NCBI RefSeq assembly: GCF_009932555.1
Contig: NZ_BLJO01000009.1
Coordinates: 196,603 to 260,602, forward strand
Source: Steroidobacter agaridevorans
GTDB taxonomy: Bacteria > Pseudomonadota > Gammaproteobacteria > Steroidobacterales > Steroidobacteraceae
Reading direction: 5' to 3'
DNA length: 64,000 nucleotides
The notes under the pieces were generated by a model. It ran no database searches and was not told the DNA's origin. It saw only the letters and a program-made list of their open reading frames with translations. The first letter of the stretch is position 1. Every line of letters starts with the position of its first letter. Shown here in pieces: positions 36,544 through 45,537 of the stretch. A program made the translations under genes and the position numbers.

Positions 36544-36712
36544 AAGTTCCTATGAATCCCCAGAACCACGCCAATTCCGTTTCGCGTTGGCGCACATTAA
36601 TGCTTGCGATAACTTACATTCCAGAACAGAAACTGTGAATAAAAAATGCCGCGATGCGCGCCAAATCAGGGTTTCTCCTAACCCGTCGGGTGCCGAGCGA
36701 TAGCCGACGCTC

Positions 36713-39700
36713 TCACTCGCCCGCCATCGTCAACAAGCTCGCATTCCCACCGACCGCGGCGGTATTGATCGTCACCGTCTGCTCGGTCGCAAACCGATGC
36801 AAATAGTACGGGCCGCCCGCCTTCGGGCCCGTACCAGACAGGCCTCGACCGCCGAACGGCTGCACGCCGACGACCGCCCCGATCATGTTCCGATTCACAT
36901 AAACATTCCCCGCGCGAACGCGCGAGGCAATGTAGCGAGCCGTCGCGTCGACACGGGTATGCACGCCGAGGGTCAATCCGAAGCCCGTTGCGTTCACCGC
37001 GTCGATGACTTTGTCGAGCTTGTGCGCCTGATACCGAATCAAGTGAACGATCGGCCCGAACACCTCTCCCGTCAGCTGCGAAAGCGCCTCGATCTCCACC
37101 GCCGCCGGGGCAAAGAACGTTCCCTGTTCATGCTCGGGCTTCAGCTTATAAGCATGACTCCAGCGCGCCTTGCGCGTGATCTTCTCTGTGTGAGTCCGAA
37201 GCATCTCGCACGATGGGGGATCGATCACCGGGCCGACGTCCGTCGTCAGCAGCATCGGATCGCCGAGGGTCAGCTCCTCCATGTACCCCGCGAGCAACTC
37301 GGCAACACGATCGGCAATCTCCTCCTGCACATACAGCGCCCGCAGCGCCGAGCATCGCTGGCCCGCGCTGTTGAAGCTGGATTGCACGACATCGAACACG
37401 ACCTGCTCGGGCAGCGCCGAGCTGTCGACGATCATGGCGTTCTGACCGCCGGTCTCCGCGATCAGCACCGGAATCACGCCCTCTCGATTCGCCAGCGAGC
37501 GATCAATCAACTTCGCCGTCTCGGTCGAGCCCGTAAAGGCCACGCCGGCCACACGTGGATCCGCGACGATGCGTGAACCGACGGTAGCGCCATCGCCCGG
37601 CAACAGATGCAAGACGTCCGGCGGCACGCCTGCCTCCAACAATATCTGCACCGCTCGGGTCGCGATCAGCGGCGTTTGTTCTGCGGGCTTCGCGAGCACG
37701 GAATTCCCGGCCGCGAGCGCAGCCGCGATCTGCCCCGTGAAAATCGCGAGTGGAAAATTCCACGGGCTGATACAACAGAACACGCCGCGCCCGCGCAGCT
37801 TCAACTCATTGCTCTCGCCCGTCGGCCCCGGCAAGCGCACGCCAGCGCCAAATTCATTCCTCGCCCGGTCCGCGTAGTAGCGCAAGAAATCGACCGCCTC
37901 GCGCACTTCCGAAATACTGTCCGGAATCGTGCGCCCGCCTTCTCGCACGCAATATGCGATCAACTCCGGCATGCGCTCTTCGTAAAGATCCGCAGCATGC
38001 TCCAAGATTTCAGCGCGCTCGCTCGCGGATACCCCATCCCACTCCACCTGCGCAGGGACCGCGGCCGCGAGCGCTTTATCGACTAGCGCTATGTCCGCCT
38101 CCCGCACGGTACCGATGACTTCGGTGCGATTCGAAGGATTCCGCACCTCAGTGCCGCGCGCCTCATGCAACTCACCTTTGACGATCGGCCCACCGACCCA
38201 GCGCTGCTGAGCCGCTTGTTTGATCTTCGCGAGCAGCGGCTCTCGCTCCGCCGGATCGGCCAGATTGACGCCCAGGGAATTCAATCGCGACGAGCCATAC
38301 AACATCCGCGGCAGCGGAATCCGCGGATGCGAGATCTGCTTCAAAGCGTCCACGTCGACCACGGGATCGCGAACGATATCCGCAACCTCATGCTCCTCAT
38401 CGACGATGCGATTGACGAACGAAGTGTTGGCGCCATTCTCGAGCAGCCGCCGCACCAGGTACGGCAGCAGGTCTTCGTGCGAACCGACCGGCGCATACAC
38501 TCGACAGGGAATCCCAAGCTTGTGCTCCCCGACGATCTGCTCGTAGAGCTCCTCGCCCATGCCATGCAGACGCTGGAACTCGAACTTCCGCCCCGCCTCC
38601 CCCGCCAGCTCGATGATGGTCGCGACCGTCTGCGCATTGTGGGTGGCGAACTGCGGATAGATCTCCGCCCCCGACGCAATCAACTCCCGGGCGCAGGCGA
38701 TGTATGAAACATCCGTATTCATCTTCCGAGTGAACACCGGGTAACCCGACAACCCTCGCTCCTGAGCGCGTTTGACTTCGCTATCCCAATACGCGCCCTT
38801 CACCAGACGGACGTTCAAACGCCGCCCGCTCGACTGCGCGAACTCCTTCAGCCAGCGAATCACGTCGATCGCACGCTTTTGATACGCCTGCACGGCCAGC
38901 CCGAATCCATCCCAGCCCTGCAGCTCCTTCGAGCGAGCGACGTACTCGATGAGCTCCAGCGACAGCTCGAGCCGCTCCGCCTCCTCCGCATCCACCGTCA
39001 ACGGAATGTTGACTGCCTTCGCCGCAACCGCCAGCTCATGCAACCGGGGCGCGAGCTCCTTGAGCACCCGCTCTCGTTGCGAGAACTCGTAGCGCGGAAA
39101 CAGCGCCGACAATTTCACCGAAATGCTCGGCGACGCTTCGATGGCGGCAACCTTGCTCGAATGTGCGCCGATCTGCTGAATCGCCTCGTGATACGCCTTC
39201 AGATAGCGCATGGCGTCCCAGGTGGTCAGCGCCGACTCACCCAGCATGTCGAACGAATGGCGGTACAGCTTGCTTTCGGCACTGACGGAGCGGTCCAGCG
39301 CCTCTTCGATGGTGCGTCCCATGACGAATTGATGCCCCATGATGCGCATGGCCTGGCGGAACGCGCCTCGTAACACGGGCTCACCGATGCGGCCTGCAAT
39401 ACGCGCAAGTACGCCGCGAGGATCGTGCATGTCGGCATCGCTCGGCCGCACGATGCGGCCGGTGAGCATCAAGCCCCAGGTGGACGCGTTGACGAACAGC
39501 GATTCGGCGTCGCTCAAGTGCGAAGCCCAATCGCCCGCCGCGATCTTGTCCGCGATCAAACGATCGGCGGTCGCATCGTCGGGGATGCGCAGCAGTGCTT
39601 CGGCGAGGCACATCAGGATAACGCCCTCCTGCGACGACAAGTCGTACTTGCGCAGGAAAGCATCGAGCCCGGTGCGGCGAGCTTGATAATTGCGCACGCC

Positions 39701-39868
39701 CTCCACCAGAGCTTGCGCGCGGCTCGCAATCTTGGCGCGCTGTCCGTCCGACACCCTTGCAGCTTCCGCCAGCCTGCGGACGATCTGTTCTTCATCGCCG
39801 AGATAGTTCCGGTTGATGGCGTCGGCGATGGGCCGCCGAGCATCGGTGCGCTGCTGGGACGACATCAT
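36713..39868 (-). CDS. putA: PutA, bifunctional proline / P5C dehydrogenase
   Basis: A 1051-residue PutA. The proline dehydrogenase barrel covers about 190-480 (MRYLKAYHEAIQQIG, SVKLSALFPRYE, VRLVKGAYWDSEVKRAQ, QFATHNAQTVATI) and binds FAD. The P5C dehydrogenase half follows from about 540 (SPWNFPLAIFTGQIAAALAA, FTGSTETAKLI), with general base Glu in AETGGQNAM and nucleophile Cys839 in SAGQRCSALR. There is no ribbon-helix-helix DNA-binding domain at the N-terminus, unlike the 1320-residue E. coli protein, so it is the bifunctional and not the autoregulating form. It oxidises proline to glutamate at the inner membrane. Two adjacent ATGs (39868, 39865) are possible starts. Confidence 0.96.
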   Translation of the reverse strand: MMSSQQRTDARRPIADAINRNYLGDEEQIVRRLAEAARVSDGQRAKIASRAQALVEGVRNYQARRTGLDAFLRKYDLSSQEGVILMCLAEALLRIPDDATADRLIADKIAAGDWASHLSDAESLFVNASTWGLMLTGRIVRPSDADMHDPRGVLARIAGRIGEPVLRGAFRQAMRIMGHQFVMGRTIEEALDRSVSAESKLYRHSFDMLGESALTTWDAMRYLKAYHEAIQQIGAHSSKVAAIEASPSISVKLSALFPRYEFSQRERVLKELAPRLHELAVAAKAVNIPLTVDAEEAERLELSLELIEYVARSKELQGWDGFGLAVQAYQKRAIDVIRWLKEFAQSSGRRLNVRLVKGAYWDSEVKRAQERGLSGYPVFTRKMNTDVSYIACARELIASGAEIYPQFATHNAQTVATIIELAGEAGRKFEFQRLHGMGEELYEQIVGEHKLGIPCRVYAPVGSHEDLLPYLVRRLLENGANTSFVNRIVDEEHEVADIVRDPVVDVDALKQISHPRIPLPRMLYGSSRLNSLGVNLADPAEREPLLAKIKQAAQQRWVGGPIVKGELHEARGTEVRNPSNRTEVIGTVREADIALVDKALAAAVPAQVEWDGVSASERAEILEHAADLYEERMPELIAYCVREGGRTIPDSISEVREAVDFLRYYADRARNEFGAGVRLPGPTGESNELKLRGRGVFCCISPWNFPLAIFTGQIAAALAAGNSVLAKPAEQTPLIATRAVQILLEAGVPPDVLHLLPGDGATVGSRIVADPRVAGVAFTGSTETAKLIDRSLANREGVIPVLIAETGGQNAMIVDSSALPEQVVFDVVQSSFNSAGQRCSALRALYVQEEIADRVAELLAGYMEELTLGDPMLLTTDVGPVIDPPSCEMLRTHTEKITRKARWSHAYKLKPEHEQGTFFAPAAVEIEALSQLTGEVFGPIVHLIRYQAHKLDKVIDAVNATGFGLTLGVHTRVDATARYIASRVRAGNVYVNRNMIGAVVGVQPFGGRGLSGTGPKAGGPYYLHRFATEQTVTINTAAVGGNASLLTMAGE

Positions 39869-40032
39869 GGTTTATTTCTTTCCGTGGGAAAGCAGGGTAT
39901 ACACAAGGCAATGCGGCGCAGGCTGTACGTAGATGGCGACAGCTGACAGACTACTATGCGCTTGAATTCGCGCACGGGAACTCAATTCTCCACGGACGAT
40001 TGCACTTGTAGGAAGCCTGACGGGAGAGTTGC

Positions 40033-40890
40033 GTGAGCCAGGAAACAACCGTCGTCACCGCGGATACGTTCATGACCGAAGTGGTCGAGACATCGGCGCG
40101 CGTGCCGGTGCTGGTCGACTTCTGGGCGCCGTGGTGCGGGCCGTGTAAACAGCTCATGCCCATCCTCGACCGCCTGGTCGAGGAATACGGCGGGCGGTTC
40201 CGCCTCGCCAAGGTCAACACCGACGAGCAACAGGATCTGGCGCAGCAGCTCGGCATCCGCAGCCTGCCGACCGTCGTGCTGTTCAAGGACCGTAACTCGG
40301 TGGATCACTTCGTCGGCGTCGTGCCGGAGGCGCAAATCCGGCGCTTGCTCGACAAGCATTTGCCGACCAGCTCCGATGCACCGTTGGAGCGCGCCCAGGC
40401 GCTCAAGGCCAAGGGTGACTTCTCTGGCGCGCGCGCCCTCATCGAAAGCGCCCTGGCGACCGATCGCGAGAACATTACTTATCTGACCGAGCTGGCCGAG
40501 CTGCGGGCGTTGGACGGCGATCTCGAAGGCGCACGCACCGAACTGGAGCGCTTGAAAGGCATTGAGCCGAATCACTCGGCGGTGAAGCGCCTGGCCGCGT
40601 TACTCAGTTTCAGCGATATCGTCGCCGCCTATCCCGATGTCCGCTCGTTGCGTGAGCGAGCGGCGACCCATACCGGCGATCTCGACTTGCGTCATGCACT
40701 GGCTGTGCATCAGCTCTTGGGCGGCGATGTCGAGCCGGCCCTGCAAACCTGGCTCGAGATGATGCGCAACCATCGCACCCATAAAGACGACCTGGCACGG
40801 CGCAGCCTGCTGCAGGCATTCGAACTGATCGGCGACGCAGATCCCATCGTCTCGCGCACCCGCAAAGAAATGGCGCGCTTGTTGTTCTAG
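40033..40890 (+). CDS. cnoX: CnoX/YbbN-type thioredoxin with TPR-like domain
   Basis: A 285-residue protein. An N-terminal thioredoxin domain (about 8-110) has the intact active site WCGPC (Cys35, Cys38) and cis-Pro in SLPTVVLF. The C-terminal half consists of TPR-like helices (ALKAKGDFSGARALIESAL, ELRALDGDLEGARTEL). E. coli CnoX has SXXC instead of CGPC and acts as a holdase protecting against bleach; the CGPC form here resembles Caulobacter-type CnoX with thioredoxin activity. It starts at GTG, divergent from putA, and ends 5 bp from the convergent yhhQ. Confidence 0.9.
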   Translation: MSQETTVVTADTFMTEVVETSARVPVLVDFWAPWCGPCKQLMPILDRLVEEYGGRFRLAKVNTDEQQDLAQQLGIRSLPTVVLFKDRNSVDHFVGVVPEAQIRRLLDKHLPTSSDAPLERAQALKAKGDFSGARALIESALATDRENITYLTELAELRALDGDLEGARTELERLKGIEPNHSAVKRLAALLSFSDIVAAYPDVRSLRERAATHTGDLDLRHALAVHQLLGGDVEPALQTWLEMMRNHRTHKDDLARRSLLQAFELIGDADPIVSRTRKEMARLLF

Positions 40891-40895
40891 AAATC

Positions 40896-41750
40896 TCAGC
40901 CTGAAACGCGCGCCGTCTCCTGCAATTGCTCCGAGGTTGCGGTTCCCAGATACGCCCGGATCAACAGGCGCGTCACATAGATCAATGGGATGAGCAGGAA
41001 CGCCATCAGCAGCTTATAGGCGTAGTTCACGCTGGCCACCGCCAGGAACAGCGACATCGGCCACTTCTGCGGGCCGATCACGAAAGCGATGTAGAGCACG
41101 ACGAAGCTGTCGACCAGCTGTGACACCGCCGTCGAGCCGGTGGCGCGCAACCAGATCCAACGCTCGCCGGTCAGCATGCGAATGCGATGAAACACCGCCA
41201 CGTCGATCAACTGTCCCACCAGGAACGCCGTGACCGAGCCCGCGATCGTCCACATGCCCTGCCCGAAGATATTGCTGAAGGCCGCCTGCATATCCGGCAC
41301 GCCGCGCTCGCTGTTGACCGCGACCCAGAAGCCCGCGGGCGTCAACGAGATGGCCATGTACGCCGCGAGAAAGCCGTAGACGATCAGTACGACCGTCAAC
41401 CAGGAAATGAAACGCACGCCGCGCGTGCCGAAATATTCGTTGATGATGTCGGTCATCAGAAACACGAACGGCCACAACAGCACGCCGCTGGTGAACGACA
41501 GCGAGCCGCTCTGCCCGAACAGATTCCAGTTCAACGGCTCCAGCCCGAGCGTCGGCTCCAGCGCGAAGATTTTCACGCCGACGAACTCGGCGATCACCGC
41601 GTTACAGACCAGGAAGGCCGCGAGCACGATGAACAGCTTGGCGGCCCGGTTTTCGATGGGATGTCCGATCGCGGCCGTTGCGGCCAGGCCGAGTGCTTGC
41701 GAGCCCGGGCCAACTGCCGGCAGCCGGGCAGAGTCTGGAGATGAAACCAA
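40896..41750 (-). CDS. yhhQ: YhhQ-family queuosine-precursor transporter
   Basis: A 284-residue inner-membrane protein with six or seven hydrophobic segments. Family signatures are FLMTDIINEYFG, the central RFISWLTV, and WLRATGSTAVSQLVDSFVV near helix five. YhhQ proteins import preQ0/preQ1 for queuosine tRNA modification. The only start compatible with the full length is a TTG at 41750, giving a polar N-terminal tail of about 37 residues; the true start may be internal. A hairpin lies just upstream. Confidence 0.88.
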   Translation of the reverse strand: MVSSPDSARLPAVGPGSQALGLAATAAIGHPIENRAAKLFIVLAAFLVCNAVIAEFVGVKIFALEPTLGLEPLNWNLFGQSGSLSFTSGVLLWPFVFLMTDIINEYFGTRGVRFISWLTVVLIVYGFLAAYMAISLTPAGFWVAVNSERGVPDMQAAFSNIFGQGMWTIAGSVTAFLVGQLIDVAVFHRIRMLTGERWIWLRATGSTAVSQLVDSFVVLYIAFVIGPQKWPMSLFLAVASVNYAYKLLMAFLLIPLIYVTRLLIRAYLGTATSEQLQETARVSG

Positions 41751-41759
41751 GGTTCACCA

Positions 41760-41797
41760 GGTGCGATTACAGTTTCGGATCTGTACGAGTATGCACC
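41760..41797 (-). promoter_or_regulatory. Nested hairpin upstream of yhhQ
   Basis: On the transcript side GGTGC and GCACC (41793-41797 with 41760-41764) enclose an inner stem, TACAG and CTGTA (41781-41785 with 41768-41772). It ends about 10 bases before the TTG start codon and so could influence initiation. PreQ1 riboswitches often control this gene family, but I see no canonical preQ1-I core. Confidence 0.35.
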
Positions 41798-41876
41798 ACT
41801 CCGCGGGCCGCCTGGGCATGCTGCTCCCGCGTGAACCGGTTATGCTTCAGTTCTTTCCGTACAGTTCTACAAAGTC

Positions 41877-42710
41877 ATGGTCCAGATCACGGGGCTCAAT
41901 ATCTATCCGGTCAAATCGTGTCGCGGTATTGCGCTCTCACAGGCGCGCCTGACGGAGACCGGGTTCGAGCATGACCGCGAGTGGCTGGTCATCACGCCCG
42001 AAGGCCGCTTTCTTACCCAGCGCGAACGGCCGCAACTGGCGCAGATCGAGACCGCGCTCAGCGACGGTCAATTGGTCCTGCGCAAGCCGAACGGCGCCGA
42101 TCTGAGCCTGCCGCTGAACCTGACCGGGCCCGAGCTGGAAGTCACGATCTGGCGCGACAAGGCTGCTGCCTTCGATGCCGGCGATGCGGCCGCGACCTGG
42201 CTCACCGAGCATCTCGGCAAGCCGGCGCGACTCGTGCGCTTCGATAAGCGCCACAAGCGGGCGAGCAACATGCAGTGGACCGGGGGCGTCGAGGCGCTCA
42301 CTCAATTCGCCGACGGCTATCCCTGGCTGTTGATCTCGCAGGGTTCGCTGGAGGAATTGAACCGCCGCATGACGACGCCGCTGCCGATGAATCGCTTCCG
42401 TCCCAACATCGTGGTCGACGGCCTGCCGCCGTTCGGCGAAGACAGCGTCGATGAGTTCGTCGCGGGCGACGTGCGGCTGAAAGTGGTCAAGCCCTGCGAT
42501 CGCTGCGTGATCACGACCACCGATCAGATCACCGGCGAGCGCAACAGCGACGAGCCGCTCAAGGCACTGAAGGAATTCCGCTTCGATCGCAATCTGCGCG
42601 GCGTGCTGTTCGGTCAGAACATGATCCTGACCGGCGGCGTGGGCAAGGAATTGAAGGTGGGTCAGCAGTTCGAAGTGACTGCCGGCACGAGCAAAGCCAG
42701 TATCGGCTGA
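41877..42710 (+). CDS. YcbX-like MOSC-domain protein
   Basis: A 277-residue protein with an N-terminal MOSC beta-barrel domain (about 1-115, ITGLNIYPVKSCRGIALS and DREWLVITPEGRFLTQRE) and a MOSC domain from about 125. The candidate molybdenum-ligating Cys is in VKPCDRCVITT. Such proteins bind molybdenum cofactor and reduce N-hydroxylated compounds, as E. coli YcbX does. It lacks the C-terminal ferredoxin domain of YcbX, so electrons must come from another protein. It is divergent from yhhQ. Confidence 0.9.
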   Translation: MVQITGLNIYPVKSCRGIALSQARLTETGFEHDREWLVITPEGRFLTQRERPQLAQIETALSDGQLVLRKPNGADLSLPLNLTGPELEVTIWRDKAAAFDAGDAAATWLTEHLGKPARLVRFDKRHKRASNMQWTGGVEALTQFADGYPWLLISQGSLEELNRRMTTPLPMNRFRPNIVVDGLPPFGEDSVDEFVAGDVRLKVVKPCDRCVITTTDQITGERNSDEPLKALKEFRFDRNLRGVLFGQNMILTGGVGKELKVGQQFEVTAGTSKASIG

Positions 42711-42711
42711 A

Positions 42712-42978
42712 CTACTCGCCGTACTCGCGAGTCACTGCGCGCGACAGCAGGCGCAGTGTCTGGGTTTCCCAGCCGAAGCGGGCCTCGGCAGCGGAATCTT
42801 CGCCGACCGCGCTCTGTACGGCGGCGACGTGGGGAGCGACGCGACGGATCACCGTGCTCTCCCAATCTTCACGCACCAGCGTCTTCTCGGGATCCTCGTC
42901 TTCCAACTCGGGGTCGATCAGCACCGGACGAGGAATCTCGACGGTGGCTTCGGGATCGTGGTCGCGCTCGGTTGTCAT
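42712..42978 (-). CDS. Small acidic protein, unknown function
   Basis: An 88-residue soluble protein, starting at the ATG at 42978 rather than the in-frame ATG at 43056, whose extra residues are arginine-rich and look non-coding. The N-terminal half is strongly acidic (LIDPELEDEDPEK), the C-terminal half is helical (FGWETQTLRLLSRAVTREYG). I recognise no family. It ends one base from the convergent MOSC gene. Confidence 0.55.
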   Translation of the reverse strand: MTTERDHDPEATVEIPRPVLIDPELEDEDPEKTLVREDWESTVIRRVAPHVAAVQSAVGEDSAAEARFGWETQTLRLLSRAVTREYGE

Positions 42979-43195
42979 AATCTTCGACACTCTTCGGCTC
43001 GGACGACCCCGGCACCCTATCCACTTCCGCCAATGCGGTCGTGAGCGGCGGATCACAAGGTCGTCATCTCAGTGAAACTCGCGTGCGAAGTCGCGGGACC
43101 GCGCACGCTTTGTAGCTAATGCGCGGCGCCGAGGCCAGGTTCCGCTGTACGGGTTACAGTCGGGTGACAACCATGCGAATTGCCTGCCAACGACC

Positions 43196-44326
43196 TTAAT
43201 AGCCAGACAATTGAGCGAATCGATCGGTGTGGTAGTACTGATCGCCGAAAGTCTCCGCGGCGGCGCGCGCGCGCTTCATGAAGAAACCGATGTCGAATTC
43301 GTCGGTCATACCAATGCCGCCGTGCATCTGCACAGCTTCGTTGGTGGCGATGCGCGCCACATCGCTGGCCTTCGCCTTCGCCAGGCACACCAGCGATGAA
43401 GCTGTCGGCTCCTGCGCATCCAGCGCCTGCAGAGTTCGCAGCACCACCGAACGCACCAACTCGATCTCGCAGAACAAGTGCGCTGCGCGATGTTGGAGCG
43501 ATTGGAACGTGCCGATCTTGACGCCGAACTGCTCACGCTCGCGCAAGTAGGTCAACGTGCGCTCGAAGGCTTCCTCCGCGACGCCCAACAACTCCGCCGA
43601 CAATACAGCGCGACCGGCATCGAACACGGCGTCCAGGACAATTGCGCCTTTGTCGAATGTGCCGATCACATCGGCATCGGTGACCGGCACATCGCGCAAA
43701 TCGATAGTCGCGCTATTGCGACTGTCGACCATCGACGAGCGCGTGATGGTGACGCCGTTCGCCTTCGGATCGACCAGGAATAGCGTGATGCCATCGCGTG
43801 CGCCGATATCGCCCGAGGTGCGCGCGCTGACAATCAAGCGATCGGCGATGTGGCCATCGAGCACGTGCAGCTTGCGACCGCTCAGCTTGTACTTGCCGGT
43901 GCAGCGAGTGGCGACGTGATAGGGCGTGTGACGCACGCATTCGTCGCTGGCAAATGCAAGCAACAGGTCGCCGCCGGCAATGGCAGGCAGCAATGTTTCT
44001 TTCTGCGCCTGCGTGCCGCCTCGAAGCAACGCGGTTACCGCCAGCACTGCGCTCGACAGCAGCGGCGTCGAGCTGAGATTGCGTCCGATCTCGGCTGCGA
44101 TCAAGCCGGCGCCCACAAAGCCGAATCCGACGCCGCTAAATTCCTCGGGCACGAGCACGCCGGCCCAACCCATCTCGGCCATTTCCTTCCACACATCGCG
44201 ACTGAAGCCGACCGGGTCGACATCGTCGCGCAGCTTGCGCAGTTGCGAGACGGGCGCACGCTCGGCGGCGAACCGCTTCGCGGCGTCACGAAACATCAGT
44301 TGATCGTCGGTGAGTACCAGAGTCAT
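43196..44326 (-). CDS. Acyl-CoA dehydrogenase, likely non-catalytic partner subunit
   Basis: A 376-residue flavoprotein of the acyl-CoA dehydrogenase fold. N-terminal helices (MFRDAAKRFAAERAPV), the FSGVGFGFVGAGLIAAEIG helix and QMHGGIGMTDEFD near the C-terminus are present. Where catalytic family members have a Glu in an EG(G/T)(S/T)E-type segment, this one reads AETFGDQYYH, so the base appears missing. The gene follows a second dehydrogenase by 13 bp. Two-gene heterotetrameric dehydrogenases in steroid-degrading bacteria (FadE28/FadE29 type) have exactly this division, one chain lacking the Glu. Confidence 0.87.
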   Translation of the reverse strand: MTLVLTDDQLMFRDAAKRFAAERAPVSQLRKLRDDVDPVGFSRDVWKEMAEMGWAGVLVPEEFSGVGFGFVGAGLIAAEIGRNLSSTPLLSSAVLAVTALLRGGTQAQKETLLPAIAGGDLLLAFASDECVRHTPYHVATRCTGKYKLSGRKLHVLDGHIADRLIVSARTSGDIGARDGITLFLVDPKANGVTITRSSMVDSRNSATIDLRDVPVTDADVIGTFDKGAIVLDAVFDAGRAVLSAELLGVAEEAFERTLTYLREREQFGVKIGTFQSLQHRAAHLFCEIELVRSVVLRTLQALDAQEPTASSLVCLAKAKASDVARIATNEAVQMHGGIGMTDEFDIGFFMKRARAAAETFGDQYYHTDRFAQLSGY

Positions 44327-44339
44327 GAGCTGCTCCTGA

Positions 44340-45536
44340 TCACGCGCCCGGCAGGCGCAGCACGTTCTTGGCGATGATGTTGAGCTGGATTTCGGACGTG
44401 CCGCCCTCGATGGAGTTGGCCTTGGTCCGGAGCCACATCGCCGCCAGCTGTTCTTCGCTATGAGAGTCGCCGAACTTCAAGCCTTCGCTGCCGGTCACGG
44501 ACATGGTCAGCTCGGCGCGCCGCTTGTTGAGCTCGGTGCCGTAGTACTTGAGCATCGATGACATCGCGCCGGTCTCGTTGCCCGCCTTCGCTTCGTCGGT
44601 GACGCGATTCATGGTGAGTGCGAATGCGAGCGCATCCATCTCGAAGCGAGCGATATCGGTACGCAACGCGGTCTCGGCGAGACGGCCTGCGGCGAGACCG
44701 ATGTTCTTGATCGCAAGCTGACTGAGCGGCGTGACCCGCTGCGTGCCCATGCCGCCGATCATGTTGCGCTCGTGCGTGAGCAGATACTTCGCGATGGTCC
44801 AGCCTTTGTTCAATTCGCCGAGCAGGTTTTCCTTCGGCACTTTGACGTTGTCGAAGAAGGTCTGCGTGAACGGCGAGTAGCCGGAGATCAGGCGGATCGG
44901 GCTGGTGGTCACACCCGGCGATTCCATGTCGAACAGCACGAAGCTGATGCCTTCCTGTTTCTTGCCGGTGAAGCCGGTGCGGACCAGGCAGAAGATCCAG
45001 TCCGCCTTGTCGCCATAGCTGGTCCAGATCTTCGAACCGTTGACGACGAAGTGATCGCCGTGATCGTCGGCGCGCGTTTTCAACGACGCAAGATCGGAAC
45101 CGGCGCCGGGCTCCGAATAACCCTGGCACCAGCGAATCTCGCCGCGCACGATCTTCGGGATGTGCTCGCTCTTCTGTTTCTCGTTGCCGTACTTCAGCAA
45201 CGCGGGGCCGAGCATGGAGATACCGAAAGACGTGAGCGGCGGACGGCACTTCAACGCAGCCATTTCCTCACGCAGCACGCGTGCTTCGTCTTTGCTCAGC
45301 CCGCCACCGCCGTACTGCTTCGGCCATTCCGGCACCGTCCAGCCACGCTCCGCCATCTTCTGCAGCCACACGCGCTGCGCGTCGTTCTTGAACTTGGCGC
45401 GCCGGCCGCCCCAGCAAATATCGTATTCGTCGACGACGGGCTGACGCATTTCGGGCGGGCAATTGGCTTCCAGCCACGCGCGGGTGTCGCGGCGGAATGC
45501 CTCCAGCGTCTGATCTGAATTCAGTTGTGCGGACAC
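44340..45536 (-). CDS. Acyl-CoA dehydrogenase, catalytic subunit
   Basis: A 398-residue acyl-CoA dehydrogenase with the flavin loop QGYSEPGAGSDLASL (about 138-152), WTSYGDKADW and the catalytic Glu377 in SIEGGTSEIQLNIIAKNV. It introduces the alpha-beta double bond into an acyl-CoA thioester; the family resemblance is to long, branched or steroid side-chain enzymes and not to MCAD, though this is judged by eye. It starts one base after the phosphotransferase gene and precedes the second dehydrogenase, forming a three-gene operon. Confidence 0.92.
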   Translation of the reverse strand: MSAQLNSDQTLEAFRRDTRAWLEANCPPEMRQPVVDEYDICWGGRRAKFKNDAQRVWLQKMAERGWTVPEWPKQYGGGGLSKDEARVLREEMAALKCRPPLTSFGISMLGPALLKYGNEKQKSEHIPKIVRGEIRWCQGYSEPGAGSDLASLKTRADDHGDHFVVNGSKIWTSYGDKADWIFCLVRTGFTGKKQEGISFVLFDMESPGVTTSPIRLISGYSPFTQTFFDNVKVPKENLLGELNKGWTIAKYLLTHERNMIGGMGTQRVTPLSQLAIKNIGLAAGRLAETALRTDIARFEMDALAFALTMNRVTDEAKAGNETGAMSSMLKYYGTELNKRRAELTMSVTGSEGLKFGDSHSEEQLAAMWLRTKANSIEGGTSEIQLNIIAKNVLRLPGA

Positions 45537-45537
45537 G

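Noticed and set aside
41751..41876. PreQ1-I riboswitch
   Set aside because: I could not find the short stem with the C-rich loop and the A-rich tail that define the class.
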